Notes: generated by a model from the letters alone, not told the origin. Counted from the stretch's first letter, positions 32,228-39,899 are shown. The stretch is 64,000 bases of DNA from DATJLY01 sp963729295 (GCA_963729295.1 CAVSNJ010000029.1:62001-126000), one strand, 5' to 3'. Numbers and translations are program-made.

Positions 32228-32256
32228 TTCTTATCACATCGATCGTACGGTGTCAA
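32228..32256 (-). promoter_or_regulatory. promoter of small-terminase unit with CGTACG palindromes
   Basis: The minus strand shows TTGACA, 17 bases and TAAGAA. CGTACG occurs in the spacer and twice more upstream (32264-32277). The whole block matches that at 30132-30160 over about 60 bases, including the stretch GATAAGAA with CATCCTGA downstream. A repressor-controlled late promoter is the likely reading. Confidence 0.65.
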
Positions 32257-32283
32257 GTTAAAACGTACGGCACGTACGAAGGA

Positions 32284-32348
32284 TCCCCCACCTCTCCCAA
32301 CCCTCTCCGCCCCGAGGGGCGACCCGCGCAGCGGGAGGGTGAGGTGGG
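32284..32348. repeat. long inverted repeat (REP-like)
   Basis: A CCCCACCTCTCCC arm and a complementary GGGAGGGTGAGGTGGGG arm surround a GC-rich core. It is an intergenic palindrome of the REP kind that is common in Hyphomicrobiales, standing before the DUF3095 gene and between divergent units. No coding function. Confidence 0.6.
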
Positions 32349-32370
32349 GCCGTGATAGAATGGCGGGACG

Positions 32371-33507
32371 ATGAGCGAGCCGGAAAATTTCTTCGCGCGT
32401 CTGCCGCCGATCCGGAGCGCGGCCGAGGCGCTCGACGAACGGCACTATGCGCCGGCGCCGGCCGACTGGCTCTTGGCCTTCTCCGATATTCGCGGCTCGA
32501 CCGCGGCGGTCGCGGCGGGCCGCCATTCGGACGTGAATTTCTGCGCCGCCGCCATGATCGCCGCGCTCAGCAATTCGTGCGGCGCGATCCCGTACCAGTT
32601 CGGCGGCGACGGCGCGGTGGCGCTCGTCCCGCCGGCCGACGCCGCGCGCGCCCGCACCATTCTCGCCCGCGCCCGCGGCTTTGCCGCGCGCGAGTTCGGC
32701 CTCGTGCTGCGCGTGGCGCTCGTGCCCGTGGGCGCGCTCGAGGCGCGCGGCCAGAGCCTCGCGGTCGGGCGCTACGAGCCCCTGCCCGGCAGCGTCTATG
32801 CCCTTTTCCGCGGCGGCGGGCTGGCGCTCTTCGAAACGGCCGTGAAAGGCGGCGGCGGCGATCTCGCCGCGCTCGCCGCCATCGCCGACGAGGAAGACGA
32901 CGGCGAACCGCCGGACTTGACCGGCCTGTCGTGCCGCTGGACGCCGGTCCGCTCGGCGCGCGGGCAGATGGTCTCGCTCGTGCTGCGCGCCGACAACCAC
33001 AAGGCGCTCTACGACGAGCTCGCGCGCATCGCCGGATTGCCGCGCCTCAAAGCGGTCGATCTCGGCGGCCTCAACGCACGCTGGCCGCCGGCGGGACTGG
33101 TGCGCGAGGCGCGCGCGCGCAAGGGCCGGCTCCCCTTGGCGCTGATGCTGCCGCTCGTGGCGCTCGAAACGTTATTGGCGTGGATCGTGGTGCGCTATCG
33201 CCTCAAGATCGGCAGTTTCGATGCCGCGCGCTATATGCAGGAGGTCGCGCAAAGCGCGATCGACTTCGCTCGCGCCGGCGACATGCTGTTCCTGGTGTTC
33301 GACTGTCCCGCCGACAAGATCGAGGCGGTGCGCGCGCGGCTCGAGGCGGGCGCCGCGAAAGGCGAGCTGCGCTTCGGCATGCAGGTCTCGGACCACGCGG
33401 TGATGACCTGCCTCGTCGCCTCGACCGAGGGCGGACACGTGCATTTCGTCGATGGCGGCGACGGCGGCTATACGCGCGCCGCGGCACAGCTCAAGGCGAT
33501 GGCGTGA
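32371..33507 (+). CDS. DUF3095 adenylate/guanylate cyclase-like protein
   Basis: The product has 378 residues. WLLAFSDIRGSTAAVAAGRH and IPYQFGGDGAVALVPPADAA are the two metal-binding signatures (D-I-R-G-S-T and G-G-D-G-A) of class III nucleotidyl cyclases as they appear in DUF3095 family proteins. The C-terminal 150 residues are the conserved DUF3095-specific domain. Whether it makes a cyclic nucleotide is unproven; the second signature is degenerate relative to true cyclases. It reads opposite to the packaging genes, so it is cargo or a chromosomal island in the cluster. Confidence 0.85.
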   Translation: MSEPENFFARLPPIRSAAEALDERHYAPAPADWLLAFSDIRGSTAAVAAGRHSDVNFCAAAMIAALSNSCGAIPYQFGGDGAVALVPPADAARARTILARARGFAAREFGLVLRVALVPVGALEARGQSLAVGRYEPLPGSVYALFRGGGLALFETAVKGGGGDLAALAAIADEEDDGEPPDLTGLSCRWTPVRSARGQMVSLVLRADNHKALYDELARIAGLPRLKAVDLGGLNARWPPAGLVREARARKGRLPLALMLPLVALETLLAWIVVRYRLKIGSFDAARYMQEVAQSAIDFARAGDMLFLVFDCPADKIEAVRARLEAGAAKGELRFGMQVSDHAVMTCLVASTEGGHVHFVDGGDGGYTRAAAQLKAMA

Positions 33508-33518
33508 GCAACGCGGCG

Positions 33519-33809
33519 TCACGCGGCGCGCGGACGAACCTCGCGGCCAATCTCGCGGCCTGATTCCTTCTTCGTCTTGGACAGATCGTGGAGCGTTTGC
33601 AGGTTCAACCAGAACACGGGATCCATGCCGAAATAGCGGCCCAGGCGAATAGCCGTGTCGGCCGTCACCACCCGCTCGCCCTTCACGATGGCACCGATGC
33701 GGTTGGCCGGGACGCGCAGCGCGAGCGCCAGCGCGTTGGCGCTCATGCCGAGCGGCCTCAAGAACTCCTCCGCCAACACTTCGCCGGGGTGAGTGGACAC
33801 GCGGTTCAT
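33519..33809 (-). CDS. higA: HigA-type antitoxin
   Basis: The protein has 96 residues from MNRVSTHPGEVLAEEFLRPL. LGMSANALALALRVPANRIG is the HigA helix-turn-helix of the XRE/VapI group, and TADTAIRLGRYFGMDPVFWL is the family C-terminal half. It neutralises and co-represses the upstream toxin. Its ribosome-binding site GAGGAG precedes the ATG. The toxin gene beside it is broken, so it appears to be an orphan antitoxin. Confidence 0.88.
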   Translation of the reverse strand: MNRVSTHPGEVLAEEFLRPLGMSANALALALRVPANRIGAIVKGERVVTADTAIRLGRYFGMDPVFWLNLQTLHDLSKTKKESGREIGREVRPRAA

Positions 33810-33821
33810 CTTCGGCACTCC

Positions 33822-34048
33822 TCAACGGTAGTCGACGATCTCAACGTCCGCCGGGCCGCTTCCGTCCAGGTGAAGCCGAGCCGCCACTGGTCGTTGACAC
33901 AGACGCTGTACTGGCCGGCGCGATCGCCCTTCAACGCCTCGAGCCGGCTGCCGGGAATTCTTTTCAGCGTTTCGAGCGAGGGCGCGGCGAATAGCACGTC
34001 GAGCTTTCGCAAGGCGACCTTGGCGATGCTCCCGAAACGACGGACGAG
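33822..34048 (-). pseudogene. HigB/RelE-type toxin remnant
   Basis: The remaining part reads LRKLDVLFAAPSLETLKRIP, RLEALKGDRAGQYSVCVNDQ and WRLGFTW, the core of a HigB toxin. Two defects are visible. The frame is closed by a stop at 34049-34051, so the first 20-25 residues are missing and only a TTG at 34012 could start it. Near 33856-33860 a base is lost: the natural ending PADVEIVDYR and its stop (33822) lie in another frame. It reads as a decayed toxin whose promoter end was replaced by the AT-rich palindrome block. Confidence 0.75.
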
Positions 34049-34049
34049 T

Positions 34050-34137
34050 TATACTTATTTTTGAAAAGTAAGTATAGTCCCCCTTGCCTTATGGCACGGG
34101 AACCGTTATACTTATTTCTTATGAATAAGTATAACGG
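34050..34137. promoter_or_regulatory. two AT-rich palindromes, operator or hairpin region
   Basis: Palindrome 1 (34050-34076) has arms TATACTTA and TAAGTATA. Palindrome 2 (34103-34137) has 14-base perfect arms CCGTTATACTTATT and its complement around TCTTATG. Both share TTATACTTATT. They lie between the truncated higB and the nucleotidyltransferase gene, immediately before the latter, and are far more AT-rich than their surroundings. They are likely operator sites of a dedicated regulator. Confidence 0.65.
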
Positions 34138-34145
34138 GGTCGAAA

Positions 34146-35534
34146 TTGGCCAGAAGCGTCTCGCTCGCAGCACAAACGCTTTACGCCGAATTGCTCGATC
34201 GTTGCGCAACCTCCGCGATGGCCGTGGAGTTTCCACCCAATGGCAGCTTCGTTCGCGTCAAGGTCAAGGAGCGCGACTACTGGTATTTCCAGGAAGGCGC
34301 GCGTGACAACTCGGGCCATCAGCGGCGGCGCTACGTCGGCGCCGATACGTCCGAGTTGCGCGAGCGCATCCGGCGGCACGGCGAAACAAAGAATGACTAT
34401 CGAGAACGCCGTCGTCTCGTCGCAATGCTGCGGCGAGCGGGCTTCGCGCCAGCGCAAGAGGACACCGGACGTATTCTCAAGGCGCTCGCAGAGGCTGGAA
34501 CTTTCCGCAGGCGCGCCTGCCTTGTCGGTACCGCAGCCTTTCAAATCTATGGCCCCTTGCTCGGTGTCCAAATGCAGGAGGCGACTTTGCGGACAAGCGA
34601 TCTCGACATCGCACAATTCAGAGCTGTATCGCTCGCGATTGCGGCCGATGAGCAAACACCGCCGATGCTCACCATTTTGCAGGAGATCGATTCGTCGTTC
34701 CGCGCGGTACCCCACCATCGCAATGCGAATACGACCACGACTTACATCAATCGCAATGGACTTCGGGTTGAAATCCTGACCGACAGTCGCGGCCCGGAGC
34801 GGGATGAGCCGACGCGTTTGCCGGCGATCGGCAGCGACGCACAGCCGCTTCGATTCATGGACTTCCTAATCCGCGATGAAATCCAGGCGGCCGTCCTTTA
34901 CGAGGCTGGCATACTCGTGAACGTCCCGGCGCCGGAACGCTACGCCCTTCACAAGCTCATCGTCGCCCAGCGGCGGCGAACCGGTGCCGCGAAGAGCGAA
35001 AAGGATTTGCTACAGGCGGCCGCATTGATTGTGATCCTCTCGGAGCGCCGTTCGACACAGTTGCGGGAGATGTGGACGGAAGCCTACGGCCGTGGCCCGC
35101 GCTGGCAGGAACTTCTCATCCGGGGTCTCGGGATGATCGCCCCACATGCGCGCGACCGGATGCTTTACGTCATCGGCTCGACCAGACGCAATCTTTTCCC
35201 GGATGCCGACGTCCACTTCCGCGACGAGACGCTTCACTATGTCTTCAGCAGAGATGTCGTCCAGTTTGTCGGCGTCTCCGGCGGTGAACACGTATCATGT
35301 GCGATCAGCCGTGAAGCGCTCGAAGATCATTTCGGCGCCGATGGACTGACGCAAGTGCAGCGAACCGCGCTCGTTAGCCGCAATCGTGCCGAAATCGAGC
35401 CTATGGCACGAATTATCTATCTCGACTGGCCAGTGCCGGAGGACGGGTCGGTTCTCATCAGAACGGCTGACGTTGTGGAACTACGGCGGCTAATTAGACA
35501 GAAACAGGCCAGAAAAACACGCGCTAAGCGCTAA
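34146..35534 (+). CDS. GSU2403-type nucleotidyltransferase-fold protein fused to DUF1488
   Basis: The product has 462 residues and starts at a TTG with SVSLAAQTLYAELLDRCATS. Residues about 1-315 match the NTP_transf_8 / GSU2403 family: VKERDYWYFQEG, then RRRYVGADTSELRERI, a FRRRACLVGTAAFQIYGPLL core and LRTSDLDIAQF carrying the D-x-D of a nucleotidyltransferase. Residues about 355-440 look like DUF1488 (FPDADVHFRDETLHYVF, ISREALEDHFGADG, then RAEIEPMARIIYL). I know these as separate families, so the fusion is notable. GC content is lower than its neighbours. Its role is unknown; a toxin-like enzyme is possible. Confidence 0.75.
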   Translation: MARSVSLAAQTLYAELLDRCATSAMAVEFPPNGSFVRVKVKERDYWYFQEGARDNSGHQRRRYVGADTSELRERIRRHGETKNDYRERRRLVAMLRRAGFAPAQEDTGRILKALAEAGTFRRRACLVGTAAFQIYGPLLGVQMQEATLRTSDLDIAQFRAVSLAIAADEQTPPMLTILQEIDSSFRAVPHHRNANTTTTYINRNGLRVEILTDSRGPERDEPTRLPAIGSDAQPLRFMDFLIRDEIQAAVLYEAGILVNVPAPERYALHKLIVAQRRRTGAAKSEKDLLQAAALIVILSERRSTQLREMWTEAYGRGPRWQELLIRGLGMIAPHARDRMLYVIGSTRRNLFPDADVHFRDETLHYVFSRDVVQFVGVSGGEHVSCAISREALEDHFGADGLTQVQRTALVSRNRAEIEPMARIIYLDWPVPEDGSVLIRTADVVELRRLIRQKQARKTRAKR

Positions 35535-35538
35535 TCCC

Positions 35539-36063
35539 TCACCTCCCCCACCACGCTTGCAGCGTGCCGAGCGCGGCGACCAGCACGCCGCTCGCTTGTT
35601 CCTGGCCGAGCGGCCGGCCGTTCCAGCCCTGGCGCAGCGCCCAGTCCTTGATCGAGTTCTCGCCGCCGACGACGTGCCAGAGGCACGAACCCGCCGGCGA
35701 CGCCATGCCGCCCACCGCGGCGAGCGCGCGCGATAATTTCTCGCGCGCCGCCTCCTGGCTTTCGCTGCGCTCGACGAGGTGTCGCCCGTGCGGCGTGCGC
35801 GCGGGATCGGGCGCGCGCAGCGGATCGAGTGCCGCGCGCTGGAAGAGCGCGTGGAAATCCTCGCCGGCCTGGCGCATCTCGGCCGAGATCGTTCCCTTGC
35901 GCGCCATCCAGCCGAGCAGATCGACGCGGCGATAGGGCCGCGACGGCCGCCCCGCCTCGTCCGCGATCGCGGCGTTCATGATCTCGACATCGCCCTTCAG
36001 CCAGCGCTCGCGCGTCGGCGCGATGCCGTCGGCGCGGGGCGCGCCCCGCCGCGCGCGCTTCAC
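35539..36063 (-). CDS. DUF6456-like phage-associated protein
   Basis: The protein has 174 residues from a GTG that overlaps the stop of the next gene upstream (GTGA). The middle and C-terminal parts (RALAAVGGMASPAGSCLWHV, NGRPLGQEQASGVLVAALGT) carry the pattern seen in DUF6456 proteins of alphaproteobacteria, which are small, HTH-like and of unknown function. It is read together with the zinc-motif protein from the promoter at 36494-36522, an early-type position next to the repressor. It converges with the nucleotidyltransferase gene, four bases between stops. Confidence 0.7.
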   Translation of the reverse strand: MKRARRGAPRADGIAPTRERWLKGDVEIMNAAIADEAGRPSRPYRRVDLLGWMARKGTISAEMRQAGEDFHALFQRAALDPLRAPDPARTPHGRHLVERSESQEAAREKLSRALAAVGGMASPAGSCLWHVVGGENSIKDWALRQGWNGRPLGQEQASGVLVAALGTLQAWWGR

Positions 36064-36437
36064 GGCGCGTCTCCTTCGTCTTCGCGCGGCTCGATCGCGA
36101 GGTCGTCCATCACCTCCTCGGGCTCGGTCGCGAGCGGCGTCTCGAGCAGCGGGTCGCAGCCGACGCCGGGCGGCGGCGGCCGCGCCGCCTCGGCCTCGAA
36201 ATCGGCGATGATGGCGGCCGCCTCGGGCGAATTGGGATCGACCTGGCACAGCGCGCGATGCAGCCGGCAATAGGACGAGCCGCGTTCGGCCGGCGCGGTG
36301 CAGAAGCGCGCCGCCCCGCCCGCGCCGCCGATGATGTAGCCGCACGGCTCGGCGCTTGCGGCGCGCGCCGCCGGTGCGTATGTTCCTGAAATGTTCTCAT
36401 CTGCGGCCGCGCCAAACCCGTCGAGCGCCTGGTCCAT
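36060..36437 (-). CDS. small protein with GcrA-like zinc-binding motif
   Basis: The protein has 125 residues. PCGYIIGGAGGAARFCTAPA followed by ERGSSYCRLHRALC places four metal ligands (C...C...C...H) in the arrangement seen at the C-terminus of the GcrA cell-cycle regulator family. The N-terminus and acidic tail (EEVMDDLAIEPREDEGDAP) show no GcrA DNA-binding domain, so this is a partial likeness. The gene is divergent from the repressor gene and shares its control region. It may modulate transcription, but this is inference. Confidence 0.6.
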   Translation of the reverse strand: MDQALDGFGAAADENISGTYAPAARAASAEPCGYIIGGAGGAARFCTAPAERGSSYCRLHRALCQVDPNSPEAAAIIADFEAEAARPPPPGVGCDPLLETPLATEPEEVMDDLAIEPREDEGDAP

Positions 36438-36493
36438 CGCAGCTCCCCTCGTGGGATGCGCCGGCCCTCTCGGCGAGGCTGGCGATGCTCCCT

Positions 36494-36522
36494 TCTGTAC
36501 AATAATTCCGTACGATTGTCAA
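36494..36522 (-). promoter_or_regulatory. putative early promoter beside the repressor gene
   Basis: On the minus strand TTGACA is followed after 17 bases by TACAGA. The spacer contains CGTACGG, the palindrome also seen in the terminase promoters. It lies in the control region between the zinc-motif gene and the divergent repressor gene and would drive the minus-strand unit. The repressor is the likely ligand of the palindrome. Confidence 0.6.
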
Positions 36523-36550
36523 GGGAAAAGCGTTTGCGCCCCGCGAGCAG

Positions 36551-37246
36551 ATGGCGTACATTAACGACATGGCTGAGACCTCGCCCATCACCCGAAAGTT
36601 GAAGCAGCTGCGCCAGCGCGCCGGGCTCTCGATCCGCGAGGTCGCGCACGCGCTCGGCATGGAGCACGGCTCGAGCTATCAGCATTACGAGGACCGCTAT
36701 CGCAAGCCGCACCTGCCCTTGGATTTCGTGCGCCGCCTCGTGCCGATCTTCGAGAAGGGCGGCGTCTCGTCGGCCGAGGTCTTCTCGCTCGCGGGCGTCG
36801 ATGCGGCGCAGCGCCCGCTCGGCGACGAGACCATGCTCCATATCGAGGAGCTCGACGTGCGCGCCGGCGCCGGCGGCGGGCTCACCGGCGGGCCCGAGCG
36901 CGTCATCGCCGAATGGCAGGTGCCGACCGGCATCGTGCGCGGCTATTCGACCGCGCCCGCACACGAGCTCAGAATCATCACGGTAATGGGTGATTCGATG
37001 GAGCCGGCGCTGATGCCCGGACAGCGCGTTCTGGTCGATACCGGCGACAAAAAACCGTCGCCGCCGGGGATTTTCGTGGTCTGGGACGGGCTCGGACTGG
37101 TGGTGAAACGGGTTCAGGTCATCCCGCACACCGATCCCGCGCGCGTCCGCATCACCTCCGACAACACGAAATACGAGCCCTACGAGCGCACGCTCGAAGA
37201 GGCCTATATCCAGGGCCGCGTGATCGGGCAGTGGAAGTGGCTGTAG
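36551..37246 (+). CDS. CI/LexA-type phage repressor (XRE + peptidase S24)
   Basis: The protein has 231 residues. ITRKLKQLRQRAGLSIREVA is a helix-turn-helix; the C-terminal half has the S24 self-cleavage domain with VMGDSMEPALMPGQRVLV (the serine of GDSMEP) and the lysine of GLVVKRVQVI. This is the usual lysogeny repressor cleaved after DNA damage. An ATG at 36569 (MAETSPIT) is an equally good start. It is divergent from the zinc-motif gene and probably binds the CGTACG-containing sites here and at both terminase promoters. Catalytic residues are intact. Confidence 0.9.
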   Translation: MAYINDMAETSPITRKLKQLRQRAGLSIREVAHALGMEHGSSYQHYEDRYRKPHLPLDFVRRLVPIFEKGGVSSAEVFSLAGVDAAQRPLGDETMLHIEELDVRAGAGGGLTGGPERVIAEWQVPTGIVRGYSTAPAHELRIITVMGDSMEPALMPGQRVLVDTGDKKPSPPGIFVVWDGLGLVVKRVQVIPHTDPARVRITSDNTKYEPYERTLEEAYIQGRVIGQWKWL

Positions 37247-37260
37247 TTGTACGCACGCCC

Positions 37261-37289
37261 TTGAAGTATGAACGCTAAATACGTATATC
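37261..37289 (+). promoter_or_regulatory. promoter before 99-aa gene
   Basis: TTGAAG, 17 bases and TATATC match a vegetative promoter. TACGTA overlaps the spacer end. It sits 26 bases upstream of the 37315 ATG, downstream of the repressor stop. Confidence 0.5.
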
Positions 37290-37314
37290 CTCCCGGCCCC
37301 GACCGGGAGGATGC

Positions 37315-37614
37315 ATGCACGATCCGCTTTCTGCGCTCGGCCAGCTCGAACGCCGCTATGACGGCCCGATTCCGCCCGAGCTGCGGCTCACCGCGCGCCT
37401 CGGCTCGCCCGCCGCAGCGTTTGCCGCCGGAGCGGCAGGCGAGGCGCATTTCTTCACCACCTTGGCGCTCGGCCAGATCGAAGCGATCCGCCGGGCCCGC
37501 GCGGCCCGCCGGCCCGAGCGCGCGCTCCACGCCACGCTCGCCCTCTATCTCGCCGAGCGGCGCCGTTTCCGGCGCATCGCGTGCACCCCCTCCATCCCCT
37601 CGGACCAGCCGTGA
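37315..37614 (+). CDS. hypothetical protein, 99 aa
   Basis: The protein has 99 residues from MHDPLSALGQLERRYDGPIP, with GGGAGGATGC before the ATG. It is helical, rich in arginine and alanine (GQIEAIRRARAARRPERALH), and has no recognisable domain. It follows the repressor and is the last gene of the phage-like cluster before the dehydrogenase, 12 bases away. It may regulate or simply be a boundary gene; nothing proves either. Confidence 0.6.
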   Translation: MHDPLSALGQLERRYDGPIPPELRLTARLGSPAAAFAAGAAGEAHFFTTLALGQIEAIRRARAARRPERALHATLALYLAERRRFRRIACTPSIPSDQP

Positions 37615-37626
37615 TAAGGTTCGCCC

Positions 37627-38481
37627 ATGGCAGACACCAAAGCGAAGATCGGCGTCATCGGCGCCGGTCTCATGGGCGCGGAAATCGCGCTCGTTCATGC
37701 GCTCGCGGGGCACGACGTGCTGCTCTCCGACCGTAGCGACGATCTCCTGGCGAAGGCGATGGCACGCCTCAAGGACGTCGTCGAGAAAGGCGTGCCGCGC
37801 GGCTTTTGGTCCGCCGATGCGGCAGAACCGGCGCTGTCACGCATCAAGACCACGCCCGATCTCGCGCGCTTTGCCGACCGCGACATCGTCGTCGAGGCGG
37901 TGTTCGAGAACGAAGGCGTCAAGGCCGAGGTGTTCAAGACATTGGACCGCACCTGCCGCGCCGACGCGATCTTCGCCACCAACACTTCGAGCATCGCGAT
38001 TTCGACGCTCGCCTCCTACGTTTCCGACGCGCGCCGGCCGCGCTTCATCGGCACGCACTATTTCTCGCCGGTCTCGCGCATGAAACTCGTCGAGATCATT
38101 CCTGCCTTCGACACGTCCGAGCCGACGATCGCCGTCGCGACCGCGCTCGCCCAAGCGATCGGCAAGAACCCGATCCGGGTCAAGGACGTGGTGGGATTTG
38201 CGGTGAACCGCGTCCTGACGGCATTTCTGATCGAGGCGGTGAAGCTCGTCGAGGAGGGCGTCGCTTCGCCCGCCGACATCGATCTCGCCTGCCGCCTCGG
38301 GCTTGGCCATCCAATGGGCCCGTTCGAGCTCATGGACGCGGTGAGCTCGTCGCTCGCGCTCGAGGTCATGGAAATCCTCCACGCGGCCTACGGCGAGCGC
38401 TTTCGCCCGCCCGCGCTGATGAAACAGACGGTGAAGGCGGGCCGCACCGGACGGCGCGCCGGAAAAGGCTGGCGCGTCTAA
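37627..38481 (+). CDS. 3-hydroxyacyl-CoA (3-hydroxybutyryl-CoA) dehydrogenase
   Basis: The enzyme has 284 residues. KIGVIGAGLMGAEIALVHAL is the NAD-binding Rossmann glycine motif, TNTSSIAISTLASYV is the next conserved strand and GTHYFSPVSRMKLVEIIPAF carries the catalytic histidine. It oxidises 3-hydroxyacyl-CoA esters, for example 3-hydroxybutyryl-CoA. The length fits the single-domain dehydrogenase group. It is convergent with metZ with an overlap of four bases and has its own ribosome-binding region. A role in fatty-acid or polyhydroxybutyrate metabolism is likely. Confidence 0.92.
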   Translation: MADTKAKIGVIGAGLMGAEIALVHALAGHDVLLSDRSDDLLAKAMARLKDVVEKGVPRGFWSADAAEPALSRIKTTPDLARFADRDIVVEAVFENEGVKAEVFKTLDRTCRADAIFATNTSSIAISTLASYVSDARRPRFIGTHYFSPVSRMKLVEIIPAFDTSEPTIAVATALAQAIGKNPIRVKDVVGFAVNRVLTAFLIEAVKLVEEGVASPADIDLACRLGLGHPMGPFELMDAVSSSLALEVMEILHAAYGERFRPPALMKQTVKAGRTGRRAGKGWRV

Positions 38482-39683
38482 ATCTTTTCGAGCGCCTGCG
38501 ACAGATCGTCGGTGATGTCGGCCGAATCCTCGAGGCCGATCGACAGCCGCACCAGATTGTCGGCAATGCCAAGCGCCGCGCGCGCCTCAGGCGCGATGCG
38601 CGAATGCGTCGTCGTCGCCGGATGGGTGACGAGGCTCTTGCTGTCGCCGAGATTGTTCGAAATCGCGATGAGACGGAGCGCGTTCAGGAAACGGAATGCC
38701 TCCTCCTTGCCGCGCCCGACATTGAACGACACGACCGTGCCCGCCCCCTTCATCTGGCGGCGCCCGAGCTCGTATTGCGGATGGCTCTCGAGCCCGGGAT
38801 AGAGCGTGCGTTCGATCTTGCCCTGACATTCGAGGAAGCGCGCGATCTCGCGCGCGCCTTCCATCTGCCGCTCGAGCCGGAGGTCGAGCGTCTCGAGCCC
38901 CTTCACCAAGATCCAGGCATTGAACGGCGACAGCGCCGGCCCGGTGTGGCGTAGGAACGGCGCGAGGTTTTCGAGTACGTATTTCTTCGTGCCGAGCACC
39001 GCGCCGCCAAGCGTGCGGCCTTGGCCGTCGATATGCTTCGTCGCCGAATAGCACACGATATCGGCGCCGAATTCCAAGGGCCGCTGCAGGATCGGTGTCG
39101 CGAACACGTTGTCGACGACCATGACGGCGCCGGCCTCGTGCGCGAGCTTCGCGACTGCGGCGAGGTCGATGATTTCGAGCGTCGGATTGGACGGGCTTTC
39201 GAGAAAGACGGCGCGCGCGCCGGGCTTGAGAGCATTCCGCCACTGATCGAGATCGCGCCCGTCGACGATCACCGTTTCGATGCCGTAGCGCGGAAGAACC
39301 GTCTGGAGAATGTAGAGGCACGATCCGAACAGAGCGCGCGAGCCCACGACCCGATCGCCCGCCTTGAGGAAACACGCAAGCGATGCGAACACCGCCGCCA
39401 TCCCGCTCGCCGTGCCGCGGCACGCTTCGGCCCCTTCGAGAAGCCGCAGGCGCTCCTCGAACATCGACACCGTAGGATTGGCGTATCGGCTGTAGACATA
39501 GCGCGATCCGTCATTGGCAAAGGCCGATTCCGCTTCCTCGGCGCTGCGATAGACATAGCCGCTCGTGAGATAGAGCGCCTCGCACGTCTCCATGAATTCG
39601 CTGCGCAGGATCCCGCTCTGCGCCATCACCGTGCGCGGGCGCCAGGACGGGTTGTGGTGGGCGGGGGCGGGTTGGTCCGGCAT
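38478..39683 (-). CDS. metZ: O-succinylhomoserine sulfhydrylase MetZ (SAM-II controlled)
   Basis: The PLP enzyme has 401 residues. The Cys/Met metabolism signature is present: AVMVVDNVFATPILQRPLEF, then ADIVCYSATKHIDGQGRTLG with the PLP lysine in SATKHIDG. It converts O-succinylhomoserine and sulfide to homocysteine. ATG 39683 is preferred because GAGGAG lies six bases before it; an ATG six bases earlier is abutted to that site. A SAM-II riboswitch and an intrinsic terminator lie directly upstream, so high S-adenosylmethionine should reduce expression. MetZ is more likely than cystathionine gamma-synthase because of that control. Confidence 0.9.
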   Translation of the reverse strand: MPDQPAPAHHNPSWRPRTVMAQSGILRSEFMETCEALYLTSGYVYRSAEEAESAFANDGSRYVYSRYANPTVSMFEERLRLLEGAEACRGTASGMAAVFASLACFLKAGDRVVGSRALFGSCLYILQTVLPRYGIETVIVDGRDLDQWRNALKPGARAVFLESPSNPTLEIIDLAAVAKLAHEAGAVMVVDNVFATPILQRPLEFGADIVCYSATKHIDGQGRTLGGAVLGTKKYVLENLAPFLRHTGPALSPFNAWILVKGLETLDLRLERQMEGAREIARFLECQGKIERTLYPGLESHPQYELGRRQMKGAGTVVSFNVGRGKEEAFRFLNALRLIAISNNLGDSKSLVTHPATTTHSRIAPEARAALGIADNLVRLSIGLEDSADITDDLSQALEKI

Positions 39684-39712
39684 GGTCATCTCCTCGGTTG
39701 CGCCTGCGCAGC

Positions 39713-39742
39713 AAAAAACCCTGTCCCGCAAAGGCCAGGGTT
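39713..39742 (-). terminator. rho-independent terminator in the metZ leader
   Basis: Seven-base arms AACCCTG and CAGGGTT form a hairpin followed by six Ts on the minus strand. It lies between the riboswitch and the metZ start. This arrangement could act as an attenuator set by the riboswitch. Confidence 0.75.
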
Positions 39743-39756
39743 CCGAAGAGCCTCCG

Positions 39757-39814
39757 ACCTTTTAGCGGGTTTTTTTACGTGGTCCGCAAGCCGGTCGGCT
39801 CAAATCTCCACGTA
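39757..39814 (-). ncRNA. SAM-II riboswitch
   Basis: The minus strand reads ACGTGGAGATTTGAGCCGAC, then CGGCTTGCGGACCACGT, a short A-run and CCCGCTAAAAGG. The first stem (CGTGG with CCACG), the GATTTG...CCGACCGGCTTGC core and the downstream GCTAAA that forms the pseudoknot are the SAM-II consensus. These aptamers bind S-adenosylmethionine in alphaproteobacteria and control met genes. Confidence 0.9.
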
Positions 39815-39899
39815 ACATTCCACGTACCCCCGATCTCGCGCATTGTCAAGCGGCCGGCATCGGGTAGATTTCGGAGAACGCCATCTCCCGAGAGGCACC

